From the NCBI GenBank assembly GCA_037044905.1, contig JBAOKB010000045.1, positions 248,001 to 312,000 on the forward strand: 64,000 nt of DNA. The letters run 5' to 3'. A program made the translations under genes and the position numbers. The notes beneath the pieces were generated by a model that had not been told where the DNA came from, searched no databases, and saw only the letters and a list, made by a program, of their open reading frames with translations. The first letter of the stretch is position 1. The number at the start of each line of letters is the position of its first letter. Positions 31,333 to 40,848 of the stretch are shown piece after piece. Origin of the DNA: Hortaea werneckii (taxonomy: Eukaryota; Ascomycota; Dothideomycetes; Mycosphaerellales; Teratosphaeriaceae).

Positions 31333-33297
31333 CTAGACTTGAGTTTGACCAAACACGTCATCTGCCATGAAGCACCAATCCGTCGCAAAAGGATCTAAAG
31401 CGCCGAACGGCAGAGTACTTTGCGTCCGAAGATCCATGGTCCCGAATACGTTGTATTCGTCGAAAGGGAACATCGGCAAGGGGTCAGGATCTGTAGGTCC
31501 TTGATTCCCGATCGGTGCCTTCTCGAGGTCTACCTGACGTGGGCGACGATATTCCATCGCTTTGACAATGATATCGATGCTGCGTTGAATGACAGGACAG
31601 CTGCTCCGAGCACTGTACAAGGCACGCAAGTACATGTTCAGCCTCGTTTGTGAGCCTCGAATATGATCGTGGAGGTCCAACATGGCCACAGTAGCTGCAA
31701 TGTAGGCGCAGTATGCCATGAGATATGTCACATGCGTTAGTCCGAACGTAGACTCAAGCAAATGCAGAAGGTGCTCCATGTCGAGTGACGCCTGTGTGCA
31801 AACATCACGACACTTTTCGTTGGCGCGAAACGGTCTGTGGAGAAGGATAGTAGTGGAGTAGAATAGCATGCTACTGATATCAGCATCTCTTTGAATTTGA
31901 GTCGACTAATCTTGCTGGACTCACTTCTGAGATAAAACATGAGGCGGAGGGCAAGTGGTCGAACGACCATCGTATCTTAATTCTGCAGGGGATTCCGATC
32001 GCCACGTCTCCAGTCTGAGCATGGTCGTTTGCACGAAGGGAAGCATATTTGGATCGGGCTTTTTTGCATAGAGGGTGGCGAGAATCTCGTGTATGATCGG
32101 ACCAAGCTTGCAGAAATTAACAAAGCAAGTAGCACCCAGGGCCGGAGTGGGATGACAAAGATTGTTTCCGTTGTTCATTTTATTGCCATGCTGCTCTGGA
32201 CCATAGTATGGTGACCATTGCTCGTATTCAATGTGGCCATCTAGAACTGTTGGTTCGAACATCGGCGGCTCAGGTAAAGACGGCATCCTGCCTAAGTAGA
32301 GACTGACCGCTTTGTCCCATAGGTAACAAGACCAGCCGAGTTGACCAAGCGCATGCTCTTCACTCGGGTCGTGAGTATTAGGTGTGCTGGTTTTGTTGAG
32401 AATGCCCATATCACTGATGAGACGGAAGGCCATGCCGGAATAAAGCCAGGCTTGATGTAGCAAGCCCAACCCAAGCTCCCGCGCGCTCAATTGGAGGAGT
32501 GCTTGCACTAAAGGGACCGATGGCCCATCATGCATCTCACGCCCTAAAAGAAAGCGGACATGTGCATGGAGCTCTTCCCCCAGCGTATGATCGGTGAAGC
32601 GAGTAGCATGGAGGCAGATGACCGAGGACAGTAAAGCGGACTTGTATGCACCGGAACCTGTTGCCATATTCCGAAGCATGACAGGACGTGAGACGAACAT
32701 GAAGGCAGGATAGATCCAAGTCCAATAAGTCCTGAACAAGTGTTTCACCTTTGCAAGCGGAATTCGCAACTGCTCCGAGCATGCTTCTAATGCCCTGGTT
32801 TCCCAAAGGGAGATCTGCTCTGGATCTGATACAAGTACTTCTGATGACTGGGGTGTTGGGAGCGTAGCCGTCTCAGCGTCGCCCTGCATTGGTTCTTGTA
32901 CGGCGGAGGTCGTTGGGAAGACCGGGCTGTAATGCTGCGCAGTCATAGCGGTGTTGCTGCTACTTGACAGTCCTACACCACTTGGAATTGGTGTCTGCCT
33001 CTGTAGCGACGATTCTAATGGCTCGCACCCTTCCGCTCCAGCTTGAGCTGGATTACTTTGGCTTAAGTCCTTCTCCAGACTCTCTATTCGTTGTGCCATG
33101 GCCAAGATCTGCGACATTGGAGGTACCTTATCATAATGGCAAGACTGCTGATGTGCCATACAGATCCTGCATTCTGGAGTAGCACCGTCACACTTGATCT
33201 TCTTCGCGCGGCACCTCGAACATGTGAGGCGAAAATTGTTCTTTGTGATGCCTCCCGATTGTCTGATAGGCGTATCCGCTGCTTTAGTGCGTCGCAT
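31333..33297 (-). CDS. Zn2Cys6 fungal transcription factor
   Basis: Two exons (33297-31925 and 31870-31333) give 636 aa. The 54-nt intron (GTGAGT...CAGTAG) restores the motif QNMLFYSTTILLHRPF at the junction, typical of the fungal-specific middle homology domain. The DNA-binding binuclear cluster is C26-x2-C29-x6-C36-x6-C43-x2-C46-x6-C53, followed by a coiled segment (MAQRIESLEKDL) for dimerisation. The middle domain (about 200-520) contains LYSGMAFRLISDMGI and LGWSCYLWDKAVSLYLGR. I use the first in-frame ATG (33297); the frame is open upstream but without an ATG. It is embedded between an amidohydrolase and a dehydrogenase, so it is the probable local regulator of this cluster. Effector and site are unknown. 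Confidence 0.9.
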
Positions 33298-33776
33298 GTC
33301 TGTCTTCTTCGGGATAGGAAAGGAGGTTCCAAAACGACGACTGCGAACAAACAACGCGGCGGATGTGACTTGGCCTTGGTCGGTCTTAGGATCTTTAGCA
33401 CGATCATGACTATCTCTGCGCCCTGAAAATGGTGGATATTCGTGAGCGGGGAAGAAAGCTAGCCCTTTGGAGTGCTGCCATGGATCAGAATCCAGTCATC
33501 ACACGTACATTCCCGGATGCTTTAGCTCTAACCGACCCAAGATTGAGTTTCCGCGTGAGCCGAAACAACAATTAGCAATATTTCCCCCGTTCTGTCAACC
33601 GCGCAAAGAATAAATAACGCACTTCTGTGCACTGACCCGCGCCATCACATTGTTTGCACTATACTAGCAGCTGCACCTTGAAAGCCAAGAACGAGAGCGT
33701 GCATGTATGGCAGCCGACCTTCAAGACGACCCATTGACTGATAAGGATACTGTGGATCAACACTTAAGATAGCTAG
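33298..33776. promoter_or_regulatory. Promoter region of the Zn2Cys6 regulator
   Basis: About 480 bp lie between the regulator start and the stop of the D-2-hydroxyacid dehydrogenase, both on the minus strand. I see no gene and no strong repeat. Confidence 0.4.
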
Positions 33777-34772
33777 CTACATATTCACAGGTTTAGGGGA
33801 CTGATGAGAGTCTTTGCCAGCTAAGATAGCGAAGAGGACATCGACAACAGCGGTTCCCGATCTTGCTTGATTCTCCTCTGTCGACGCGCCTGCGTGGGGC
33901 GTCATGACCACCTTCGGATGGCGGAGAAGAGTATCGCCATACCGCGATACGACGGGTGGTTCATACTGCTGTGCATCCAGCCCAGCACCATAAATCCGGC
34001 CCTCATCTAGTGCCGCCAGCAGTGCAGCCTCATCCACAATGCCACCCCGCGAGCAATTGATCAAGATCGAATCGTCTTTCATCATGGCAAGCTCGCGGCT
34101 TGATATGAGGTTGGATGTTGATTGAGTAAGAGGGACGTGCAACGTGAGAACGTCTGCGTCCTCGAGAACCTCTTCCAAGGTCTCAACTCGTCGGAAACGC
34201 TTGTCGGAGAATTGCTGGGACCACGCATCCGTCTTGCTGTATGGGTCATATGCGACAATAAAGCCGTTCATTGCTCCTTGCCATTTCTTGGCTACTTCGA
34301 AACCTATGTTGCCCATCCCGACGATTCCAATCGTCTTGCCAAATAGACTCTTGCCTAGCATTGCACTTCGGACGATCTTGTCTCCTGCGCGGATACGTCG
34401 ATCGAATTCGCAGACGCGCCGAGCAATGCACAAAGCGAGAGTCACAGCAAGCTCAGCTACTGACTCGCTGTTCAGCGCTGGAGTGTTGAAGACTTGAATA
34501 CCCTTCCTTCGTGCCGCATCAAGGTCGATATTGTCTAAGCCAACGCCTTGCTTGATCACAAACTTCAGTCGAGGACTCGCTTGCTCAAATGCGGTCGCAT
34601 CAAGGACCGTCTCGCTTCGCATCATGATGGCCGTTGCTTCCTGGAGAAAATGCCGTCTTTCAGGATCTCCAGGCAGCACGACTCTGATCCCGGCATTGCT
34701 CCTGAGTTTCTTGATAGCGGCTTCGTGGTAAGGGTCTACAACGAAGACGCTTGGTAGCTGAGATTTGGTCAT
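33777..34772 (-). CDS. D-2-hydroxyacid dehydrogenase (NAD(P)-dependent)
   Basis: From the ATG at 34772 the protein is 331 aa, a usual length, beginning at the first beta strand (MTKSQLPSVFVVDPYHE). An in-frame ATG at 34967 would add 65 basic, Ser/Arg-rich residues; that could be a mitochondrial leader but has no family support. The Rossmann nucleotide site IGIVGMGNIG lies near 147-156. The substrate-side motif GVGLDNIDLDAARRKGIQV, the catalytic Arg in NCSRGGIVDE (about 240) and the catalytic His in TPHAGAST (about 292) are all present. The usual DVFxxEP acid loop reads DAQQYEP. It resembles phosphoglycerate or hydroxypyruvate reductase-type enzymes, which reduce a 2-oxoacid to a D-2-hydroxyacid. 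It is divergent from the RraA-like gene, so the two are probably co-expressed. Confidence 0.88.
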   Translation of the reverse strand: MTKSQLPSVFVVDPYHEAAIKKLRSNAGIRVVLPGDPERRHFLQEATAIMMRSETVLDATAFEQASPRLKFVIKQGVGLDNIDLDAARRKGIQVFNTPALNSESVAELAVTLALCIARRVCEFDRRIRAGDKIVRSAMLGKSLFGKTIGIVGMGNIGFEVAKKWQGAMNGFIVAYDPYSKTDAWSQQFSDKRFRRVETLEEVLEDADVLTLHVPLTQSTSNLISSRELAMMKDDSILINCSRGGIVDEAALLAALDEGRIYGAGLDAQQYEPPVVSRYGDTLLRHPKVVMTPHAGASTEENQARSGTAVVDVLFAILAGKDSHQSPKPVNM

Positions 34773-35178
34773 GACGAAGGAGGCGTTATCAGGCCAAGAA
34801 CGTAGATTACAAGTTAGGGTGTGGTGTGCAAGATGAGCAAGGACGTAAGCTTCTGCGAGCAAAGTATTTGTTTGACTAGCGATGTTGGCCTTTGAGACGG
34901 AGACTCGCCGTCTGGAGATCGACGAAAGAGACGCGGCAGTTCTCCGAGGAAAGTGACCGAAGCCCATCTTGCTTCACGACTCCACGGCAATCCCCCGAAG
35001 AGCTGCATGAAACACTCTCTTCGCGAAGCATCGTTTTTCGAATTCAACTTGCTTATTTCCATCACTCCGGATGCGGCCCATACACCCACCAGCGCTTGCA
35101 CAATTCCGAGCACCAAAAGCACGGCAACAGATAAAAAAAGTGAGAAGCATCTCAGCCGCTTGCCGCTCTCCTCCAAAC
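34773..35178. promoter_or_regulatory. Divergent promoter, dehydrogenase / RraA-like gene
   Basis: This 406-bp region is shared by two divergent cluster genes. It has CCGGATGCGG at 35067-35076, giving two CGG triplets three bases apart (35068-35070 and 35074-35076), a common Zn2Cys6 half-site arrangement. GGAGGCG at 34779-34785 matches one arm of the 30141 palindrome. If the dehydrogenase starts at 34967 instead, part of this is coding. Confidence 0.4.
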
Positions 35179-36074
35179 ATGGCACTCCAGGCCGAGAAGG
35201 CAGCACTGGCGGCATATTCGACGTAGGCGCCCCTCTTGGAAGCCTTTGGAAGTTTTGACCGACTGAGAAAAGTCGATAGTTGCGATATCTCCGATGCTCT
35301 ACTCAAACTGAAGCACCCGCTAGGTGGTTTTCTCCCGGGCCTATCGATGTGGTCTCCTGGACGGCATTCCCGTTCGACTAAGATTCTTGGGCCGGCGTAT
35401 ACTGTGAAATTCGTCAAGCATGAGGAGAAAGACGCGCCAATCCTGCCAAAGCACTATGTAAGTGTTCTTAGCCGAGTCATGCGCCACCTTGACATTGATG
35501 TATCCGCTCTCTAGATTGACACCGTCCCCGCCGGAGCTGTAGTCTTCATCTCTGCGCCCCGCGACATCCCTCACGCCGTATACGGAGGGCTCATGAGTCA
35601 TCGTGCGATCTACTCTGGTGCCGTTGGCACTGTCGTCGACGGAAACTTCAGAGATCTCGATGAACAGCGAAATCTCGGCTATCCGGTGTGTTCTTGCGGT
35701 TGGGAGTTCATCCTAAGATAGATCTGCTGACCATAGGGGAGGTCTCCGCGCGAGATGTGGCCACTCCGTCTTTCTATGAAGTAGCTCGTGCCAGCGAGGT
35801 TCGTACCCCGGCCCTGAAGTGCCAAAGCTTAAAGGCTCATCCCGTTCAGGTCAATGTCTCAGTCTCGTTCCCCGGGAACCTGACCACGGCCACGATTGAG
35901 CCTGGTGACTTTATTGTCGGCGACCTCAACGGCGTCGTACACATTCCGACACATCTCCTTCCGCAGATCATGGACATTTTGCCCACGATAGTAAGCGCTG
36001 ATGAGCTGGTTGCGGCGGACATCGACCGTGGAGTCACCTTTAAGGAGGCCAGTAATACGCACAGAAAGAAGTAG
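35179..36074 (+). CDS. RraA-fold aldolase-like protein (HMG/CHA aldolase family)
   Basis: Four exons, 35179-35222, 35280-35457, 35515-35685 and 35742-36074, give 241 aa, the standard length. Introns are 57, 57 and 56 nt. The first removes an apparent in-frame stop and joins ..LAAYS and TCDISDALLKLK, a perfect family match. The third uses a GGGAG acceptor so that LGYP joins VSARDVATPSFYEV. The substrate- and metal-binding signature DGNFRD gives R120 and D121, as in LigK/HMG aldolases of the RraA-like fold; GDLNGVVHIP follows. Bacterial relatives split 4-carboxy-4-hydroxy-2-oxoadipate or HMG into pyruvate plus a second oxoacid. Fungal members are poorly characterised, so activity is inference. 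It shares a promoter region with the D-2-hydroxyacid dehydrogenase. Confidence 0.87.
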
Positions 36075-36521
36075 CAGTGGCTAGATTTAGCTGGTGAGCT
36101 GAACACTGGATTTGGTGCCGTCGGCTGTACTGTGCTGGGAAGAGACAGTACTGGAGCTTGTGCTTGAAATGCTGTGAAGAAAAGACTAGGTTTGCCGTGA
36201 GTCGCATCAAACGTCCTGGAATAGTTTGGCTGAGTGCGTGACAAGTCTTTGTTGGCAGGCGCATGCTAATCGATGGCGGCCTGTGGTACCTTCCAACGCA
36301 TTGCCGCGACTTTGAATAAGGAGCGATAACCCCTATTGGCGGGGTCAGGCCAACATACAGTATCTCACAAACATAGCGATCGGGCAGCCCTGGAAGCACT
36401 AAAACGTGACATTAGTTGTATTGGATACTCATAGCTCGTCATATGCTCAGTGATGAGCCGCTTGATGTCTCTTGATCTTCATACGTCATGCACCGTCCGC
36501 TGCCACACATTGCTCATGTTT
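36075..36521. other. Convergent intergenic, RraA-like / DID2
   Basis: This 447-bp region lies between converging 3' ends. Nothing recognisable is seen. It marks the right edge of the catabolic cluster. Confidence 0.4.
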
Positions 36522-37266
36522 CTAGCTCCGGAGCGCGCGCAGTCTCTCCCCAAGCTTGTCCTCCCGCTCTTCCTCCGGCGCGGCAGTCTTGAGATCGTTG
36601 GCCGGAGTTGCACCAGCCATCTCCTGTGATAGTTCCACACCTGCCTCGTCGGCAACCTGGCCCATGAGCTTATCGACGTCTTCTTGTGGTGTCGCAGTTG
36701 CTGTAGTGTTCGAGGTGGCATTCTCATAGTACCCGGTCGCGACGTCTAGGTCCTCGAATTGCGTTTCGAACCGGTCCATGACTGCTGATATCTACGCCAG
36801 GATGTTAGCGCGCAAGCCGCCACACATGTTCCCAGTCCCCCTCGCCATGCTGTGGCTCCGCTATCTGTCCCGACTCACCTTTTCCAAGTCCATGCTCTTC
36901 ATCGCACCATCCATACCCTTGACCACATTTGCCATACTTCCTGTCACTTGTCTCATCGTCACCGCAGTCTGGACCCGCGAGCTTGTGGCATCTATTCTCG
37001 AGGCAAGGCGGAGCAAATTCAGCTTTTCATTTTGCTTGCGGATGGCGTTCTGAGCGTAGATTTTGGCGATGTCGCTATGGCCCTGCTGGATGGCTTTCTT
37101 GAGTTTTGTCTTCTCGGTCTGCTCGTCTTTGCCAGCTTTGGCGGCTTGTCTCTGCGACAAGTGTCAGACACGGTGATTGCACATGTTTACCGATTAGAGG
37201 TGGAAATACATTGAGCTGTTTCGCAGTAAATTTGAGGTTAAAGAGGGCTTTCTCTAGGCCTGACAT
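36522..37266 (-). CDS. DID2: ESCRT-III-associated protein Did2 (Vps46/CHMP1)
   Basis: Three exons (37266-37210, 37151-36879 and 36791-36522) give 199 aa, the expected size. Introns are 58 and 87 nt. The sequence follows the CHMP1 pattern: SGLEKALFNLKFTAKQLN, then RQAAKAGKDEQTEK, IYAQNAIRKQNEKLNLLRLA, TAVTMRQVTGSMANVVKGMD and ISAVMDRFETQFEDLDV. An acidic C-terminus ends in a MIM1-type helix (..LGERLRALRS) that binds the Vps4 MIT domain. Did2 recruits and stimulates Vps4 to disassemble ESCRT-III on endosomes. The conserved CHMP1 identity separates it from Vps24 and Vps2. Confidence 0.95.
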
Positions 37267-38257
37267 GGTGAAAGTCTCGTGGCAGACTCCTCCTTGTGCT
37301 CAGAATGTGATTACCTGGTCGGCGTCTGGGACCTGAGGCGTGTAGTTTCCGAGCTATCAGTAGGGCGGCGGGCAATGAGAGAAGGGGTCTTGATGGAGAG
37401 ACCGACAGAGCTCGCTTTGTCGAATACGCTCGGTACGTCTGGAGTGCCAAAAATTATGTTGTTACTACCGTTTCCTACCTAGGATATGTAAGGCTGTAGT
37501 TACTCTGGTTGTCAGAGCTGTGAGGCTGTCCACCCGCGACTGCGCTTGGCGGGGCATCCCACGGGACGCAGAACGTCATTTGCCGGCATAGCCCGAGCAG
37601 TCTTTCACCACCAACGTGCGTTCAGACATCTCTCATCCTCGACATGTCTGCTGTACTCTACTCCAGCTTCAATCTAGATCTAGTATCAACTGGTTCGAAT
37701 GGAATCTCCGTAGTGCAGAGCAATAATAATGAGGATCTCCTGTTATCGAAACGTGAATCGCTCGGTCCGGGCGTCGACCGAGCGCTGACTCAAGCGGGCG
37801 AAGCGCCCGAAGGCGGTCGGGCGTGTCACGGGCCTCTCATCCGCCGGATACGATGTCTTGCCTGGATGTAATTTCGTTTGGCGTGGAGAAACGGTTAATC
37901 TACCGCCAGGTCGAGGGATGTCCGCTACACCACTGGCTGAGCAAGCGAAATACCACAGACTAACTCCTGTCAACCTCTTAGGACGTGTCGGTCCCACCAA
38001 CCATGCAAAGTATAATTTCATTTGCACTCTCGCGACCCTGTTCTGGTCATGGGTTAGGGGTTTGTTATTGTTCAACTGGGGCAGTGCGGTTGAGTAGGTA
38101 TTGGTAGGTATAATACAGGTCGTTGACCACCTGCTTCCATTCTCTTTTGCTTCTTCCACCTCTGCGCATCTCCTCGCAAGACAATTCGCCGTGCCAGGCC
38201 TTTTCCCGACCTTTTTACACTCATTTAATATTTAATCCAGTCACTCATTCATTCAAA
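37267..38257. promoter_or_regulatory. Divergent intergenic region DID2 / cutinase
   Basis: Nearly 1 kb with no supported gene. It contains two adjacent GC-rich inverted repeats: CGCTCGGTC/GACCGAGCG (37759-37767 and 37776-37784) and CGGGCG/CGCCCG (37795-37800 and 37804-37809). A CT-rich leader precedes the cutinase ATG. A 75-codon frame at 37644 has no family features. Confidence 0.5.
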
Positions 38258-39520
38258 ATGTCTGCCGTCCTTTTCGCACTGTCTTCTTCGCTGCTCTTCG
38301 CTGCCCCGGCACTCACCCAATCGACCGGCACCGGCTCTTGCACCGACGTCCACGTCTTCCTCGCCAAGGGATGGAACTCGCGGTACGAGAACCAGCGTCA
38401 AACCCAGCTGGTTGACGCCATCTGCAATGACTTGGGTTCCGACGTCTCTTGCGACTACGAGGACATCATCCTTAACAACCTTGAGGGGACCGAGTACTGC
38501 CCAGCTGTCGAGGAGGGCGATGCCAACGGCAAGCAGCAGATCACGGCATACGCTCAGAAGTGCCCGGAGTCCAAGCTTGTTCTGAGCGGCTACAGCCAGG
38601 GCGCCAATGTGGTTGGCGATATCATTGCTGGTGGTGGTGGCGGCGGCAGTGCCTGCGCAAGCACCGCCCCGCTTGACCCGTCCTCCGACGCTGTCTGCCA
38701 GATTGCCGCGGTCATGCTCTTCGGCGACCCACGCCACACTGCCAACGCGGCTTACAACGCCGGCACCGGTGTTGCCGGTGTGGGTGAATTCCCTCGCACC
38801 GCCGAGCAGCTCGAGCGCCTCAACTCCTACGCTGGCGAGCTGCGTTCGTGGTGTGCTAGGGATGACCCCAACTGCGCGAAGGACCTTGGCCTGAACACTG
38901 TCGAGGCGCACACCAACTACTTCACCTACGTCACGAGCGAGGCGGCCTCTTGGGCTGTCAGCAAGATCCAGGCTGCCAGCGGCTCTTGCGGCCAGGTCTC
39001 GAGCTCCTCTACCTCGTCCATGAGCAGCACCTCCTCGACCAAGGTCGCCACCTCTTCCAGCATGAGCACTTCTGAGTCCAGCACCGCACCTGCCACCACC
39101 TCGGCCGACGCCACCACCTCCGCCGTCATGCCGACCATGACTCCTATCATGAACGGCACCGGTAACGCCACCGCCAGCTCCGTGCCGGTCACCTCCGCCA
39201 CCGTCACCACCATGATCAGCGGCAAGCCAGCATGCATCAGCTACTCCACCTCGACCTCTGTCACCACCTACGGACCTTTCCCGCCCTGGAGCGTCAAGTC
39301 CCCTGTCCCGGTCACTACCTCCTACATCGGCTGGGGCAACGGCACTGCGACCTTCACCAGCGCTGTTGGCTCCGGCACTGCTGCTGCTAGCGGAACCGGC
39401 TCTGGCGTTAAGCCAACTGGCTCAGGTGTGACCCCATTCACTGGCGCCGCGAACAACGTCCAGGTTGCTGGTGGCCTTGTCGCTGGTGTGATGGGTCTGG
39501 TTGGTTTCATGATGATGTAA
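38258..39520 (+). CDS. Cutinase-family esterase (CE5) with GPI-type Ser/Thr tail
   Basis: Single exon, 420 aa from the ATG at 38258 (AAAATG context); the frame is open upstream but a signal peptide begins exactly here (residues 1-20, hydrophobic core LFALSSSLLFAAPA). The alpha/beta-hydrolase domain (25-245) has the nucleophile S113 in GYSQG, the acid D203 in DDPNC and H218 in EAHTNY, with conserved cysteines. A long Ser/Thr-rich stalk (about 245-390) leads to a hydrophobic C-terminus (VAGGLVAGVMGLVGFMMM), as in GPI-anchored proteins. Cutinases and acetylxylan esterases share this fold, so polyester and acetyl-ester substrates are both possible. The stalk suggests tethering to the membrane or wall rather than free secretion. 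Confidence 0.9.
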   Translation: MSAVLFALSSSLLFAAPALTQSTGTGSCTDVHVFLAKGWNSRYENQRQTQLVDAICNDLGSDVSCDYEDIILNNLEGTEYCPAVEEGDANGKQQITAYAQKCPESKLVLSGYSQGANVVGDIIAGGGGGGSACASTAPLDPSSDAVCQIAAVMLFGDPRHTANAAYNAGTGVAGVGEFPRTAEQLERLNSYAGELRSWCARDDPNCAKDLGLNTVEAHTNYFTYVTSEAASWAVSKIQAASGSCGQVSSSSTSSMSSTSSTKVATSSSMSTSESSTAPATTSADATTSAVMPTMTPIMNGTGNATASSVPVTSATVTTMISGKPACISYSTSTSVTTYGPFPPWSVKSPVPVTTSYIGWGNGTATFTSAVGSGTAAASGTGSGVKPTGSGVTPFTGAANNVQVAGGLVAGVMGLVGFMMM

Positions 39521-39914
39521 AGTTTTGGAGGAATCTTTCGGCAGTTTTATATACCTCTCGTAATTTTTATCTTTTTCTCTGATACTCTTTTGGTTTTTTT
39601 TCTGTTGTGTTCATCATTGTGTGCAAGTACTATGTATTCCTCATCCTTGTCGTGGGTGTTGTCTAGCTGTTGCCGTCTGTGCCGAGCACCTTCCTGTTTC
39701 GGCCAAGCTCTCGACTTCAACTCGCGAACTTCTCCATCTATCTCCTACAACATGTGTTGTGGACCCTGGAACTTATTGACCCTCGTGACATTTGAGCTTT
39801 GGCTTCAATAAAGCACCTGTGACATTTCGCAGATTCGAAGTGCCATCCATTGCCAATCCCTGGCTATTCCTCGTCTCATCTAGATTATCAACATCACGGC
39901 GACGTCGTAGGAAA
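39521..39914. other. Intergenic between cutinase and sulfotransferase-like gene
   Basis: This 394-bp stretch is T-rich just after the cutinase stop, consistent with a 3' UTR, followed by the promoter of the next gene. Nothing else is recognised. Confidence 0.4.
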
Positions 39915-40848
39915 ATGAGCATTTCCTTCGCGATAGCCAAGCACTTATATCCCCTACCAGAATGTCCTCCCAAACGGACAAAAGAGCTACAGGTAATCGC
40001 TCTCGGGCTTCCGCGCAGCGGCACTGAATCCCTCCACAAAGCGCTTCTGGAACTAGGCTACTCACGAGTCTCACACGGCTTCGACTGGCACTTCAACAAC
40101 ATCCAATCAAGTCCGCTCTACTACGAGCTTGCCCTGCTTCGCTCCCAAAACCGGTTGCCGGACCGTGAGACCCTAAGGACGAAGTACTTTGATCGCATTT
40201 TAGCCGATTACGAAGCCACGACTGACATTCCCACCGTGTGGTTTGCGGAGGAACTGCTGCTTGCCTACCCCGATGCTAAGGTGGTCCTCAACCGACGGCA
40301 AGATGTCACAGCGTGGAAGAAGAGTTTCGAAGGCAGCGTCCTGCCCATGATGCGTAGCTGGAGCTACTGGTTCTACAGTTGGTTCCAGGCCGAGACGTAC
40401 TGGGTGGTAGCGCTTACGTTGTGGTTACATGGGAAAGTGCTATTTCGCAACGACTTCGAACGAGAAGCTGAACGGGCTTATGTGGAGCATTATGAGCGGC
40501 TGGAGGAGGTTCTGAGGAGCGAGCAGAGGGAATTCCTGAGATGGGGAGTGGAAGATGGATGGTACGTCGCAAACCCGGCGTTGGCAGCTTTCGAGGATTC
40601 TTACTGATTATTACAGGGAGCCACTCTGCAAGTTTATCGGCAAACCGGTGCCGAACACTCCTTTCCCTAATGGCAACATAGCATCCGAGTTTGGTCCAAA
40701 GCTCATGACTGTTGACGAAGAGCGCTTCAGGCGTGCAAGGAGGAACGCCGTGAAAGTTGGCGCGGTGTTTGCAGCCGTTGTAGGAGTGGGTATGTATGGA
40801 TTGATGTGGAGATGGGGGATTCCAGGGCTACAGCAGCGCGCATTGTGA
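39915..40848 (+). CDS. P-loop sulfotransferase-like protein (Sulfotransfer_4/17 type)
   Basis: Two exons, 39915-40561 and 40617-40848, give 292 aa. The 55-nt intron (GTACGT...TACAG) splits the Trp of EDGW|EPLCKF. The N-terminal QVIALGLPRSGTESLHKAL is the PAPS 5'-phosphate loop of sulfotransferase-like P-loop proteins. LAYPDAKVVLNRRQDVTAW matches the strand that carries the 3'-phosphate-binding Arg. The EPLCKFIGKPVPNTPFP motif near the end is diagnostic of the fungal/metazoan single-domain family widely listed as hypothetical sulfotransferase or NTP hydrolase-like. A C-terminal hydrophobic helix (about 262-282) suggests membrane anchoring. Substrate is unknown. The ATG at 39915 is the first in frame. 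Confidence 0.82.

Noticed and set aside
34773..34967. N-terminal extension of the D-2-hydroxyacid dehydrogenase from an upstream ATG
   Set aside because: The extra 65 residues have no family support; the ATG at 34772 starts right at the first conserved strand. Kept as an alternative only.
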